A stretch of 64,000 nucleotides of DNA, taken from contig OZ254082.1 of assembly GCA_965267535.1 (NCBI GenBank), forward strand, positions 1,426,001 to 1,490,000, read 5' to 3'. The position numbers were made by a program, and so were the translations under genes. A model generated the notes under the pieces. That model made no database searches. It saw only the letters and a program-made list of their open reading frames with translations, and had not been told where the DNA came from. The first letter of the stretch is position 1. Every line of letters begins with the position of its first letter. Shown here one piece after another: positions 17,802 to 25,309 of this stretch. This DNA is from CAXBNB01 sp965267535. Its GTDB lineage: Bacteria; Bacteroidota; Bacteroidia; Cytophagales; Cyclobacteriaceae.

Positions 17802-18578
17802 TTAATGGTCAGCTCCGCATTCACATTCTACAATGTAGTCACTTCTGTAGAAGTTCATAAAGTTTGCCACTGACTTCAATGCTTTTTCATATTTGAAATT
17901 TAATGATGTCTTAATCAGCTTGTCATACTTCAAAGGACTGATATCCGTTTTCGTGTGAATTATATCATCACGGAAATTTTTCAGGTTCCAAATGACTTGA
18001 CTTGAAGGAGTTTGTTTGTGGAAAAAGTCTTTCTTTTTTGCTTGACTTAATACTTCTGTAATTTTTGTCCGAAAGTCAAGGAATTCTTGAATTTGAGCCT
18101 TGTTATAGATTTCAGTTTTTCTGTTAAGCTCTTTCCTAAATATGAAATTGTCAGGAATTTGCTGATTTATGAAAGATTCAATTGATGTAAATAGAAAAAT
18201 TACGAACCCACTTGTAGTACCGAAATAGTGATAAATTTCATTTAATGCAGGTTCACTAAGAGATTTAGTGAAATCAACTTTATCAAGAAGTTTTTGTCTT
18301 AAGCTCTTAATAAGGCTAATGCTTTGTTGGGCATTGTTGAAATAAATAAGAGTTGGATCAGGAATAGGAAAAACTAAGTTTTTGCCATCTACTTTGTGAA
18401 CGAAACCACCATAGATGTTGCCAGTTTCGGTTTGTACAAACGCCACACAATTTTTCTTATCTGATAGTATTTGATTCGGTAGATTTGGTTCGATATCAAT
18501 TACTTCAAATGAGGGATCATTGAAATTAATTTTGTCTGAATCTGACTCAAGTAAAAACCTCTTCTTGATATGCTTCAT
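17802..18578 (-). CDS. HEPN-like protein, putative RNase
   Basis: A 258-residue protein not recognised by family name. The C-terminal half is helical and contains NFRDDIIHTK, an R-x4-H motif (R203, H208) in the position expected for the catalytic motif of HEPN-fold RNases. The N-terminal ~90 residues look like a separate beta-rich domain, and GFVIFLFTSIESFI resembles the first HEPN helix. No nucleotidyltransferase partner is directly adjacent. It is a single-gene cassette between spacers D and E. The RNase role is inference from the motif alone. Confidence 0.5.
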   Translation of the reverse strand: MKHIKKRFLLESDSDKINFNDPSFEVIDIEPNLPNQILSDKKNCVAFVQTETGNIYGGFVHKVDGKNLVFPIPDPTLIYFNNAQQSISLIKSLRQKLLDKVDFTKSLSEPALNEIYHYFGTTSGFVIFLFTSIESFINQQIPDNFIFRKELNRKTEIYNKAQIQEFLDFRTKITEVLSQAKKKDFFHKQTPSSQVIWNLKNFRDDIIHTKTDISPLKYDKLIKTSLNFKYEKALKSVANFMNFYRSDYIVECECGADH

Positions 18579-18587
18579 GCCGATGAC

Positions 18588-18752
18588 TTTTAACGACCAG
18601 CTATGATGAGTGGGGATTAGAAAGCACTAACCTCTCGTCTCGCATATAGCCACGCCTTGATTTAAATTTAAAACTTGTGGCGGACTTTTCAATCACCACA
18701 AAAATTTCTTGACCGATTAGACGCCATTTATTCATGGAAGTATTTGTTAGGC
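18588..18752. repeat. Cassette spacer E
   Basis: This spacer runs from TTTTAACG (18588-18595) to GTTAGGC (18746-18752). On the minus strand the latter reads GCCTAAC, an exact match to the attC right-hand box consensus RYYYAAC, and it overlaps the TAA stop of the 18747-19394 gene. Close contact of stop codon and box is typical of integron cassettes. Confidence 0.5.
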
Positions 18753-19394
18753 AATGTTTTCCATCTTGCCCATTACATATAGGTCATGACTAATTGAGTT
18801 CCTAAAAGAATAATTGCTGCCATCCATAGTGCTTAATATTCCAGCAGACATCAAAATTCCTCTTACACTTTGCGTGTCAAGTGCGTGTCCATTTGGAATT
18901 ATGAAATCCAACTCTGCTAATTCGTGAAAAATTAATAGTGTTTTAGGGGAGAGTTGTTCCAAACAATGATTTAGCTCTAAATAGTCATCCCAATCGATTT
19001 TCTCTTCGATGTATGAGACAAAAAGGTTAGCCAGTATTTTAGATTTTTGATTGTCGACAAATCTGTCATTCATAACAACAATATTCTCCATGACCTTCTC
19101 TCGATATTTTGTATCACAATTGAATTTATCCTTAAATTGTTCGAGTTTGGCTTTATCCAGTTTATTTGAATGGAGTTCCTTTAAGAAGATGCATAATTTT
19201 TTAGTGAAGTGCTTGTCTCTTATTGAAGTACCGATTTTGTAGGTTGATACTATAGTTTTAATGACTGGAATTTCCTTGAGCAATCCTTCATCAAGTATGG
19301 AATCCAACACAAGCTCAGAGTAATCGAAACTAAGGTCTAGTGTTGGATTTACGATTTCATCCGAGATTTTTCGATTTTCTTCCGTCTTAGCCAT
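18747..19394 (-). CDS. Unrecognised third gene of the CBASS operon
   Basis: A 215-residue protein of unknown family. The N-terminal part has a hydrophobic helix (ILDEGLLKEIPVIKTIVSTYKIGTSI) and several charged helices; the last ~70 residues (from LSPKTLLIFHELAEL) read like a winged-helix fold with a beta wing (ILSTMDGSNYSFRNSI). It starts 10 nt after the Cap15 stop on the same strand, so it is probably co-transcribed with the CD-NTase and effector. Type I CBASS normally has two genes, so this is either a new accessory or an unrelated passenger. Its stop is fused to the spacer E box. Confidence 0.6.
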   Translation of the reverse strand: MAKTEENRKISDEIVNPTLDLSFDYSELVLDSILDEGLLKEIPVIKTIVSTYKIGTSIRDKHFTKKLCIFLKELHSNKLDKAKLEQFKDKFNCDTKYREKVMENIVVMNDRFVDNQKSKILANLFVSYIEEKIDWDDYLELNHCLEQLSPKTLLIFHELAELDFIIPNGHALDTQSVRGILMSAGILSTMDGSNYSFRNSISHDLYVMGKMENIA

Positions 19395-19404
19395 TATTTA
19401 TCAG

Positions 19405-19986
19405 TTAAGATGTTCTTTCAAGAGTGATTTCTCCTGTCGTTTCTCGAGTTGTCCAATATTCACCTGCCATTTCTTTGACTTCAAACCCCTCAAAATTTAA
19501 CAAAGTTGTTCCGTAGTGTATTTCACTTCCTTCTCGAACACTGGCTTTTGGCGTATTCAAATATGAATAAAATAGCTGTTGTAAGCCTCTATCATTATCA
19601 ATATCGAATGATGCTGCGGTACTGTAACTACTGCTTTCACCTGTCTTAATCCTAACTTGAATGTTAAAAAAGGTTTGTTCTATTTTTACATCTGTAGGAA
19701 TTGGTTCAGTGCTTTTTTCATAGTTTGAAATTAGGTTACCATTCCACTCTCCACTCAAATTAGGAAAAGGAACAAGCCAAGGGAAAAACACTTTCCATTT
19801 CCAAGCCCAGTTAATAAATAGTAACCACAGCACGATATTCACTGAAATAGTGGTTGAGATATGACTTAGAGCTTTATTGAAGTCAATACTTTCTAAATTC
19901 TGAGTAATCAAAAAGATGATTACATAAGTGAAGAATGCAAGCCCTAGAATAACAAAGGCGTAAATGCGTAGGTTGTATTTTATCAT
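19405..19986 (-). CDS. cap15: Cap15-like CBASS effector (2TM beta-barrel)
   Basis: A 193-residue inner-membrane protein with two N-terminal membrane helices (about 7-28 and 42-62), then a beta-rich domain opening with FPNLSGEWNGNL, the hallmark of the SMODS-associating 2TM beta-strand effector (Cap15). In this family the barrel senses the CD-NTase product and the protein oligomerises to damage the inner membrane, killing the infected cell. It starts 1 nt after the CD-NTase stop. The domain is complete and no frameshift is seen. Confidence 0.85.
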   Translation of the reverse strand: MIKYNLRIYAFVILGLAFFTYVIIFLITQNLESIDFNKALSHISTTISVNIVLWLLFINWAWKWKVFFPWLVPFPNLSGEWNGNLISNYEKSTEPIPTDVKIEQTFFNIQVRIKTGESSSYSTAASFDIDNDRGLQQLFYSYLNTPKASVREGSEIHYGTTLLNFEGFEVKEMAGEYWTTRETTGEITLERTS

Positions 19987-19987
19987 A

Positions 19988-20881
19988 TTAGAATTCTAGG
20001 TAGTTCCACAGTTGCACCATGTATGCATTGACGTCTGATCGAGACCACTTTCGATGTATAAATAAATAGAGTAATTCGGATACCTCTCCCCATTCCTTGC
20101 ACAATTCATCACTTTTTGTTTTGTCGTACAAATAGATTATCGATTGTTTAAGTCTCTCAGTCCAAGTGTCATGATTATTCATGATACTATTTGGGCAATT
20201 CCAGACAAGACATTCTAGTAGAAAGGAAGTAATGTTGTCACTAACACTTTCACCGTCTTCATTCATTTTGTATCGAAGCTTTCTATGAAGCCTAGTTAAG
20301 CGTTTAAACCTTCTATATGTATTTGAATTTTTTTCTATTCCATTTTCTATATGTTGTTTGGGATAATTCACAATTTCGCCACCCTTGTCTGGGATGAACT
20401 TGGCGCCCAAAACGTAATTTCCGTTTTTCAAGTACCTTCTGTAGTTCCATGTTGGAACAACATCAGTCTCAACTCTGTAAGTATTTCCTTTTATCGTTAT
20501 ACACTTATCTTTTCGCTCTATTTCAGATCTACCAAACTTGTTTACGAGAGCATTTTCAACATCATTTTTGAATTCAGAGTATGAGTAGTCTGAACTTGGC
20601 AAATGATCAATTCCAACGTCTTTTTCTTGAGTATTAGATGGAAGATTAAAAAAGAACCCTCCTGTATATCGGACATTGATATCGATATCACTGTTTAGTC
20701 TGACATTTGTGTTATTTGCATAGGAACCCTGTCCAAAAGTTTCAGTTGACTTCTTGTTTAGTTTTTCGTCAGAGTTAATTGCATCACGAACCATTCTTTC
20801 CGAATTCTCCAATTTCGTTTCCTCTGAGTCACTTGGAGGCTTTGTCCAATTCGTTAAAGTTTGTTCTGTAAACTTTGGCAT
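19988..20881 (-). CDS. CBASS CD-NTase (cGAS/DncV-like nucleotidyltransferase)
   Basis: A 297-residue oligonucleotide second-messenger synthase that starts CBASS anti-phage signalling. The family motif GQGSYANNT (G52-S53) is followed by SDIDINV with D65 and D67, and the third metal-binding Asp is D140 in RVETDVVPTW, so the active site is complete. The remainder is the helical CD-NTase lobe. The nucleotide product cannot be deduced. It is the first gene of the operon, followed by the Cap15 effector 1 nt downstream. No Cap2/Cap3 ubiquitin-like or HORMA/TRIP13 genes are present, which makes it type I-like. Confidence 0.88.
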   Translation of the reverse strand: MPKFTEQTLTNWTKPPSDSEETKLENSERMVRDAINSDEKLNKKSTETFGQGSYANNTNVRLNSDIDINVRYTGGFFFNLPSNTQEKDVGIDHLPSSDYSYSEFKNDVENALVNKFGRSEIERKDKCITIKGNTYRVETDVVPTWNYRRYLKNGNYVLGAKFIPDKGGEIVNYPKQHIENGIEKNSNTYRRFKRLTRLHRKLRYKMNEDGESVSDNITSFLLECLVWNCPNSIMNNHDTWTERLKQSIIYLYDKTKSDELCKEWGEVSELLYLFIHRKWSRSDVNAYMVQLWNYLEF

Positions 20882-21294
20882 CTGGTTGCGAATTAATATT
20901 AACCAACAATAACATAAACGACACCATGTCGCTTATCTACCTTTCAAGTATACCCTATGTGGCTGGTTGTGTTTTTGAATACACAGGATTTATGTGTAAA
21001 ATATAATCTTTTTAGTAACATTTAAATAAATTATTCTATTTTATTAAATGCATATAATTTATCGATAATACTTATTTTATCATTACTTATGGTCAATTGT
21101 AAACACTATTTGTAAATATATAATTGAAGTAATAAGTGTAATTTTTTTCTCAATTGCACCAATTAAAATGAGCGTATTTACACTTGCATTTCGTAACACA
21201 AGATGGGGTCAAGGGGGTAGCGTTTACATGCCTCTGCTGAGGAGAATACGTGCCCACAGGTTAGCCTTTCGGTATTAATAGCTACATTTGAAAT
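20882..21294. other. 413-bp AT-rich intergenic region at the island edge
   Basis: Divergent gap between the CBASS operon (-) and the DUF6922 gene (+). Near the CBASS start are CAATAAC (20907-20913) and a small stem CGAC/GTCG (20919-20931), possibly the last cassette boundary. About 20995-21165 is very AT-rich and could hold the CBASS promoter, but no exact TAnnTTTG box was found on the minus strand. No convincing gene is visible. Confidence 0.4.
21283..21290 (+). promoter_or_regulatory. -7 box TACATTTG just upstream of the DUF6922 gene
   Basis: An exact TAnnTTTG box lies 4 nt before the ATG. Transcription from it would begin about at the start codon, giving a leaderless mRNA. There is no TTG at the expected -33 spacing, so it could be a chance match. 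Confidence 0.35.
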
Positions 21295-21579
21295 ATGGAG
21301 CTAAGTAAAGGCATTTTATGGGATACAGACCTATCATCATTAGATTATGACAAGCATGCTCGCTTTGTGATCGGGCGGGTAGTTACCCGCGGGCAGTTGT
21401 CGGATTTCAGGAAAATATTGGCCTACTATGGTAAACCCAAATTGGCCAAGGAAGCAGTACACATCAGAAGCCTCGACAAAAAGTCTTTACATTTCCTAAG
21501 CAGTTTTTTGTCCATCCCCATCCTACAGTTCAGAGGCTACACCCAGACACAGTCGAACCAGAAATGCTGGAGGTATTGA
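21295..21579 (+). CDS. DUF6922 family protein
   Basis: A 94-residue protein with the family pattern: ILWDTDLSSLDYDKHARFVIGRVVTRGQL at the N-terminus and FRGYTQTQSNQKCWRY at the C-terminus; it appears full length. Small proteins of this type commonly precede AbiEii-type nucleotidyltransferase toxins in Bacteroidota and may act as antitoxins (recalled, not checked). Here the next gene is purine nucleoside phosphorylase, so no partner is adjacent. Confidence 0.65.
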   Translation: MELSKGILWDTDLSSLDYDKHARFVIGRVVTRGQLSDFRKILAYYGKPKLAKEAVHIRSLDKKSLHFLSSFLSIPILQFRGYTQTQSNQKCWRY

Positions 21580-21678
21580 CAATATAGGGTAAAAGAATGA
21601 AGCTGGTATCTGAACCTATTTACCGTGTCGAGTGTAGTTGATAAACAACAGAGAAGTAAGCGTAAAACCAGAAAACCA

Positions 21679-22488
21679 ATGATAGAAAAAATACAAGAAG
21701 CAGTAGCCTATATACAAGGTAAAACAACCCTAAAACCCCAATACGGAGTGATACTCGGTACCGGACTCGACGGGCTGGTGGATGAGATGGAGGTGGTCGA
21801 TGAGATTGATTACACCGACATACCCCACTTTCCGGTTTCTACTGTGGAGTTTCACAAAGGCAAGCTTATACTGGGGCATATAGCCGGCAAACCGGTCGTG
21901 ACGATGAAAGGCCGCTTTCACTACTACGAAGGCTACAGTATGCAGCAGGTAACCTTTCCCGTAAGGGTAATGAAAATGCTGGGAGTGGAAAAGATAATGG
22001 TATCCAATGCCGCAGGATCGCTCAACCCCGACTATGAAATCAGTGATCTAATGATCCTCAACGACCACATCAACCTGCTACCGGAAAATCCCCTGACAGG
22101 CCCGAACCTCGACCAATTGGGCGACCGCTTTCCCGATATGAGTGAGCCCTACGACAAAACCATGATAGCCAAAGCCATGCGTATAGCTCGGGCAAATGAG
22201 ATACCGGTACACGAAGGGGTATATGTGTCGGTAAGTGGGCCCAATCTGGAAACGCCCGCAGAATACAAATACCTGCGCATTATCGGGGCAGATGCTGTGG
22301 GCATGTCCACTGTACCGGAGGTGATAGTAGCGCGTCAGATGAACATTCCGGTGTTTGCCGTATCCGTCATTACCGACTATGGCGTGCCCGGCAAGATAGA
22401 GAAAATCAACATTCAGAACATCATAGCGGCGGCCATGAAAGCCCAGCCCGGTATGACCAAAATCATCAAAGAACTGATAGCCGAATGA
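21679..22488 (+). CDS. punA: Purine-nucleoside phosphorylase
   Basis: Cytoplasmic class I (trimeric) PNP that splits inosine and guanosine with phosphate to a base and ribose 1-phosphate. The motifs GVILGTGLDGLVDE, the phosphate-site GRFHYYEGYS, SNAAGSLNP and VGMSTVPEVIVARQMN are clear. The start is taken at MIEKIQEAVAYIQG; an in-frame upstream start at 21625 would add 18 basic residues unlike the family. About 269 residues is normal. Appears monocistronic. Confidence 0.92.
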   Translation: MIEKIQEAVAYIQGKTTLKPQYGVILGTGLDGLVDEMEVVDEIDYTDIPHFPVSTVEFHKGKLILGHIAGKPVVTMKGRFHYYEGYSMQQVTFPVRVMKMLGVEKIMVSNAAGSLNPDYEISDLMILNDHINLLPENPLTGPNLDQLGDRFPDMSEPYDKTMIAKAMRIARANEIPVHEGVYVSVSGPNLETPAEYKYLRIIGADAVGMSTVPEVIVARQMNIPVFAVSVITDYGVPGKIEKINIQNIIAAAMKAQPGMTKIIKELIAE

Positions 22489-22626
22489 TTTTTGAACTTG
22501 CTAGTTGAATGTAAGTGGTTTTGTAAAACGTAAGTATATGAAGCCTATACGAAAAGGAGGGAGGGTGAAAAATTGGTGAGCGGGTGCGGGTAAAGGCCTT
22601 AAGGGTTAAATTTTCCATGATTTTTG

Positions 22627-22652
22627 CCTACTTTTCATCAAGGAAAAGTAGG
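22627..22652. repeat. REP-like hairpin downstream of punA
   Basis: A 10-bp perfect stem, CCTACTTTTC (22627-22636) and GAAAAGTAGG (22643-22652), with a 6-nt loop, preceded by TTTTTG. A second small CCTCC/GGAGG stem follows at about 22658-22674. It resembles short palindromes scattered in Bacteroidota genomes, and could also terminate punA transcription. Confidence 0.4.
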
Positions 22653-22703
22653 TGTCCCTCCGACATGAGGAGGAAGGCATATGAGTTTTGGGTATGTTCA
22701 TAA

Positions 22704-22961
22704 ATGGAACCTATAGCTAATACGCTACAAACCAAAATAAGCTATAGCAATGCCAATACCGCTTACGAGGAGTTGATCAAACTATTGATTAGATTTGGGT
22801 TTAATGAAAGGATTAAGGGGAGTCATCATATTTTCTACAAAGAAGATATTGCTGAAATACTAAATCTTCAGTCAAAATCGGGTAAGGCAAAGCCTTATCA
22901 GGTAAAGCAGATTAGGGAAATTATTGTTAAGTACAACTTGAGTTTGAAAAATCATGAGTAA
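22704..22961 (+). CDS. hicA: HicA-type mRNA interferase toxin
   Basis: An 85-residue toxin. YEELIKLLIRFGF, the catalytic-His motif KGSHHIFY and the C-terminal KPYQVKQIREIIVKYNL fit the dsRBD-like HicA family, which cleaves mRNA. It overlaps hicB by 8 nt. The N-terminal extension (METIANTL-like, about 15 residues) is slightly longer than typical HicA. Confidence 0.82.
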   Translation: MEPIANTLQTKISYSNANTAYEELIKLLIRFGFNERIKGSHHIFYKEDIAEILNLQSKSGKAKPYQVKQIREIIVKYNLSLKNHE

Positions 22962-23169
22962 TCACAAGTACGAAATAATTATTTATTGGAGTGATAAAGA
23001 CAATGCATTTATCGCTGAGGTGCCTGAGTTGGCTGGATGTTTGGCCGATGGTAGTACCGCAGAAGAAGCACTCGGTAATGTACAGGTGGTGATAGATGAA
23101 TGGATAGAAACGGCCAGGTCTATAAACAGGGAAATACCACAACCCAAGGGCAAATTAATGTATGCGTAA
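22954..23169 (+). CDS. hicB: HicB-type antitoxin
   Basis: A 71-residue HicB antitoxin with the partial RNase H-like fold: YEIIIYWSDKDNAFIAEVPELAGCLADGSTAEEALGNVQ. It lacks a separate C-terminal RHH/HTH domain, as in short HicB proteins. It overlaps hicA upstream and the next gene downstream by 8 nt each, so the barrel protein gene may be co-transcribed. Confidence 0.85.
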   Translation: MSNHKYEIIIYWSDKDNAFIAEVPELAGCLADGSTAEEALGNVQVVIDEWIETARSINREIPQPKGKLMYA

Positions 23170-24094
23170 AAGCCCTTTATTGTCTCCGTCAATCAAAGTT
23201 TTATTTCTCTGTGGCTGTTTACAGTTGCTAAGTAGTAGTATATATGCCAGACAATCCCCTACCATAGACGAACAATGGTGGATAGACATGGTACAGTGGG
23301 ATGGCGTATCGCACTGGAGCGAATATCAGATTCATTCTCCGGCCTATTTGGGACCCAATGCCCTGCCCATACCCGTGATGACCGACGGTAGGGTGAACAA
23401 CGTGAGTGCGTTGACCACAGCAGGACAGTTTCATTTTTCTAAGGGAGACAACACGCAAAACCTGGCACTCTACCTCAACTACAACTTCCTGAAGGATGTG
23501 ATCTCCGTTGATTTATTTTTTATCCCGGTAGAGTTTTTTCAAATGTCGCACGCCAAAAAGGTAGAACGACGGGTCTATTATCGCTTTTACGATGTGTCCA
23601 ATGCCACCGGCGATGCATACCTCAATACGACCTTTAGGGTGCTGAGCGAAGAAAAAAACAAGCTGGATATGGCCATTCGGATAGGATTGAAGTCAGCCAG
23701 CGGAGGCAACTACAACCCGGCCAGGTTTACCGATACACCCGGCTACTACTTCGACCTTTCTGTGGGCAAAGCCCTGGGAGAGCAGCGGTTGTTCAGACCC
23801 TATGCCATGGTTGGGTTTTACTCCTGGGAAACAAACGAAGACGTGCTGCCCCAAAATGATGCGCTCATGTACGGCATAGGACTGGAATACAGCAAGGGCA
23901 GTGTAAGTGTGAAAAACGAATGGACAGGTTACAACGGTTATAAAAACAACGGAGACAAGCCGTCCGTTTACCGTCTTACCTTTTCAAAGGAATACAGCCG
24001 CCTGATTGTAGGGGCAAAATACCAATATGGCTTGCGTGATTACGATTATCATACTATAGAAACCAGTATTGGGTATAAATTTTTCAAAGATTAG
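23162..24094 (+). CDS. Exported beta-barrel-like protein, unknown function
   Basis: A 310-residue protein with a cleavable signal peptide (about 1-29, ending SSIYA). The rest is aromatic-rich alternating strands ending in YHTIETSIGYKFFKD, with a terminal aromatic region as in outer-membrane barrels. No family is recognised with certainty. The ATG lies inside the hicB stop region (8-nt overlap), an unusual neighbour for a TA pair. Confidence 0.6.
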   Translation: MRKSPLLSPSIKVLFLCGCLQLLSSSIYARQSPTIDEQWWIDMVQWDGVSHWSEYQIHSPAYLGPNALPIPVMTDGRVNNVSALTTAGQFHFSKGDNTQNLALYLNYNFLKDVISVDLFFIPVEFFQMSHAKKVERRVYYRFYDVSNATGDAYLNTTFRVLSEEKNKLDMAIRIGLKSASGGNYNPARFTDTPGYYFDLSVGKALGEQRLFRPYAMVGFYSWETNEDVLPQNDALMYGIGLEYSKGSVSVKNEWTGYNGYKNNGDKPSVYRLTFSKEYSRLIVGAKYQYGLRDYDYHTIETSIGYKFFKD

Positions 24095-24115
24095 TATAAA
24101 AAAACAACAGTAACG

Positions 24116-24817
24116 ATGAAAATAGAAAACAAAGTAGCCGTGGTAACAGGCGCCAGCAAAGGCATAGGACTAGCGGTAGCCAGTTTGCTGCTGAGCAAAG
24201 GAATGAAAGTGGCAGGATGGAGCAGAACAGCCCCTGAAATTGAGCACGATAATTTTTTGTTTGTAAAAACCGACGTAAGCGACGGGCACTCTGTACAGCA
24301 GGCATTTGAACAAACCGTAGCAAAATTTGGTAGCCAGGTGAGTGTGCTGATCAACAACGCAGGCCTTGGCCATTATGGCAACATGACCGAAATGCCCTTT
24401 GAGCAGTGGAAGCAAATGTTTGATATCAACGTGCACGGTATCTATTTTTGCTCCAATGCAGTGATACCCGGCATGCAGCAAATGGACGAAGGGCACATTG
24501 TTAATATCGGTTCGATAGCAGGGCGAAACCCGGTGAAAGGAATGGTAGGCTATGCCGGCACCAAGCATGCGGTTACGGGGATATCACATTCCATGTTTAT
24601 GGAGCTGCGCGATTTTGGCATTAAAGTTACCTGCATCTACCCCGGCTCTACAAATACGCATTTTTTCGATAAGATAGATGCTGTAGAGGCCAACAACAAT
24701 ATGATGCGCCCCGAAGACGTTGCAGCCAGTATCGTTCATTGTTTGGAAACGCATGAAAACTACCTGCCCGTAGACCTGGAGGTACGTCCACTGAGGCCGA
24801 AGGGGAAAGGGGCTTGA
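24116..24817 (+). CDS. Short-chain dehydrogenase/reductase
   Basis: A 233-residue SDR with Rossmann motif VTGASKGIGLAVA, NNAG (INNAGLGHYG), catalytic Ser in NIGSIAG and YxxxK as YAGTK. It is NAD(P)-dependent; the substrate is unknown. ATG 21 nt after the barrel gene. Confidence 0.9.
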   Translation: MKIENKVAVVTGASKGIGLAVASLLLSKGMKVAGWSRTAPEIEHDNFLFVKTDVSDGHSVQQAFEQTVAKFGSQVSVLINNAGLGHYGNMTEMPFEQWKQMFDINVHGIYFCSNAVIPGMQQMDEGHIVNIGSIAGRNPVKGMVGYAGTKHAVTGISHSMFMELRDFGIKVTCIYPGSTNTHFFDKIDAVEANNNMMRPEDVAASIVHCLETHENYLPVDLEVRPLRPKGKGA

Positions 24818-24881
24818 AGGGGGAAGTCTGAAGTGGGGAGTTGGAAGTCAGGAGTTTGAAGGAAGGTAAATAATAGAAGTT

Positions 24882-25235
24882 ATGGGTTTTAAATTCGAAA
24901 AACTAAGTATCTGGCAAAGGGCCATGCAGTTGGGCGAGGATGTCAATTCTTTGGCGAATAAGTTTCCGGACAAAGAGGTATTCAATTTAAATTCCCAGAT
25001 AAGACGAGCAGTGGATTCGGTAGCCTTGAACATTGCCGAAGGATCAATAGAGCAATCAGCACCTGAGTTTAGAAGGTTTATGGGATACGCTATTCGTTCT
25101 CTTGCCGAGGTAGTCACTTGTCTGTACAAAGCTAAAAACAGAAACTATATAACAATCGATGAATTTGAAGGGTACTATGCCACATCACATGACCTGATGA
25201 ATATGATGGTAGCATTCAGGAAAAAGATAAAGTAA
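24882..25235 (+). CDS. Four-helix-bundle protein (S23 / 23S rRNA intervening-sequence type)
   Basis: A 117-residue all-helical protein. FEKLSIWQRAMQLGEDVNSLANKFP, QIRRAVDSVALNIAEGS and EFRRFMGYAIRSLAEV are the family pattern. These proteins form pentameric bundles; their cellular function is unknown, and here the gene stands alone, outside any rRNA. A purine-rich degenerate repeat (about 24815-24870) precedes it. Confidence 0.82.
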   Translation: MGFKFEKLSIWQRAMQLGEDVNSLANKFPDKEVFNLNSQIRRAVDSVALNIAEGSIEQSAPEFRRFMGYAIRSLAEVVTCLYKAKNRNYITIDEFEGYYATSHDLMNMMVAFRKKIK

Positions 25236-25309
25236 TGTTCGGTGTGATCTTCTAACTTCGTACTCCCAACTTCAAACTATTATCAATTAATAATTACCAA
25301 TTAAAAAAA

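Noticed and set aside
19405..20881. Type II or III CBASS (Cap2/Cap3 or HORMA/TRIP13)
   Set aside because: No E1/E2-, JAB-, HORMA- or AAA-type gene is adjacent; the third gene lacks such motifs.
14395..20906. Search for an integrase or recombinase gene in the island
   Set aside because: No tyrosine or serine recombinase motifs are seen in any frame; the array is therefore described as lacking an integrase in this window.
21168..21278. 36-codon plus-strand ORF (MSVFTLAFRNTRW...) in the AT-rich gap
   Set aside because: No recognisable family, no promoter or start context, and it ends just before the DUF6922 -7 box; likely chance.
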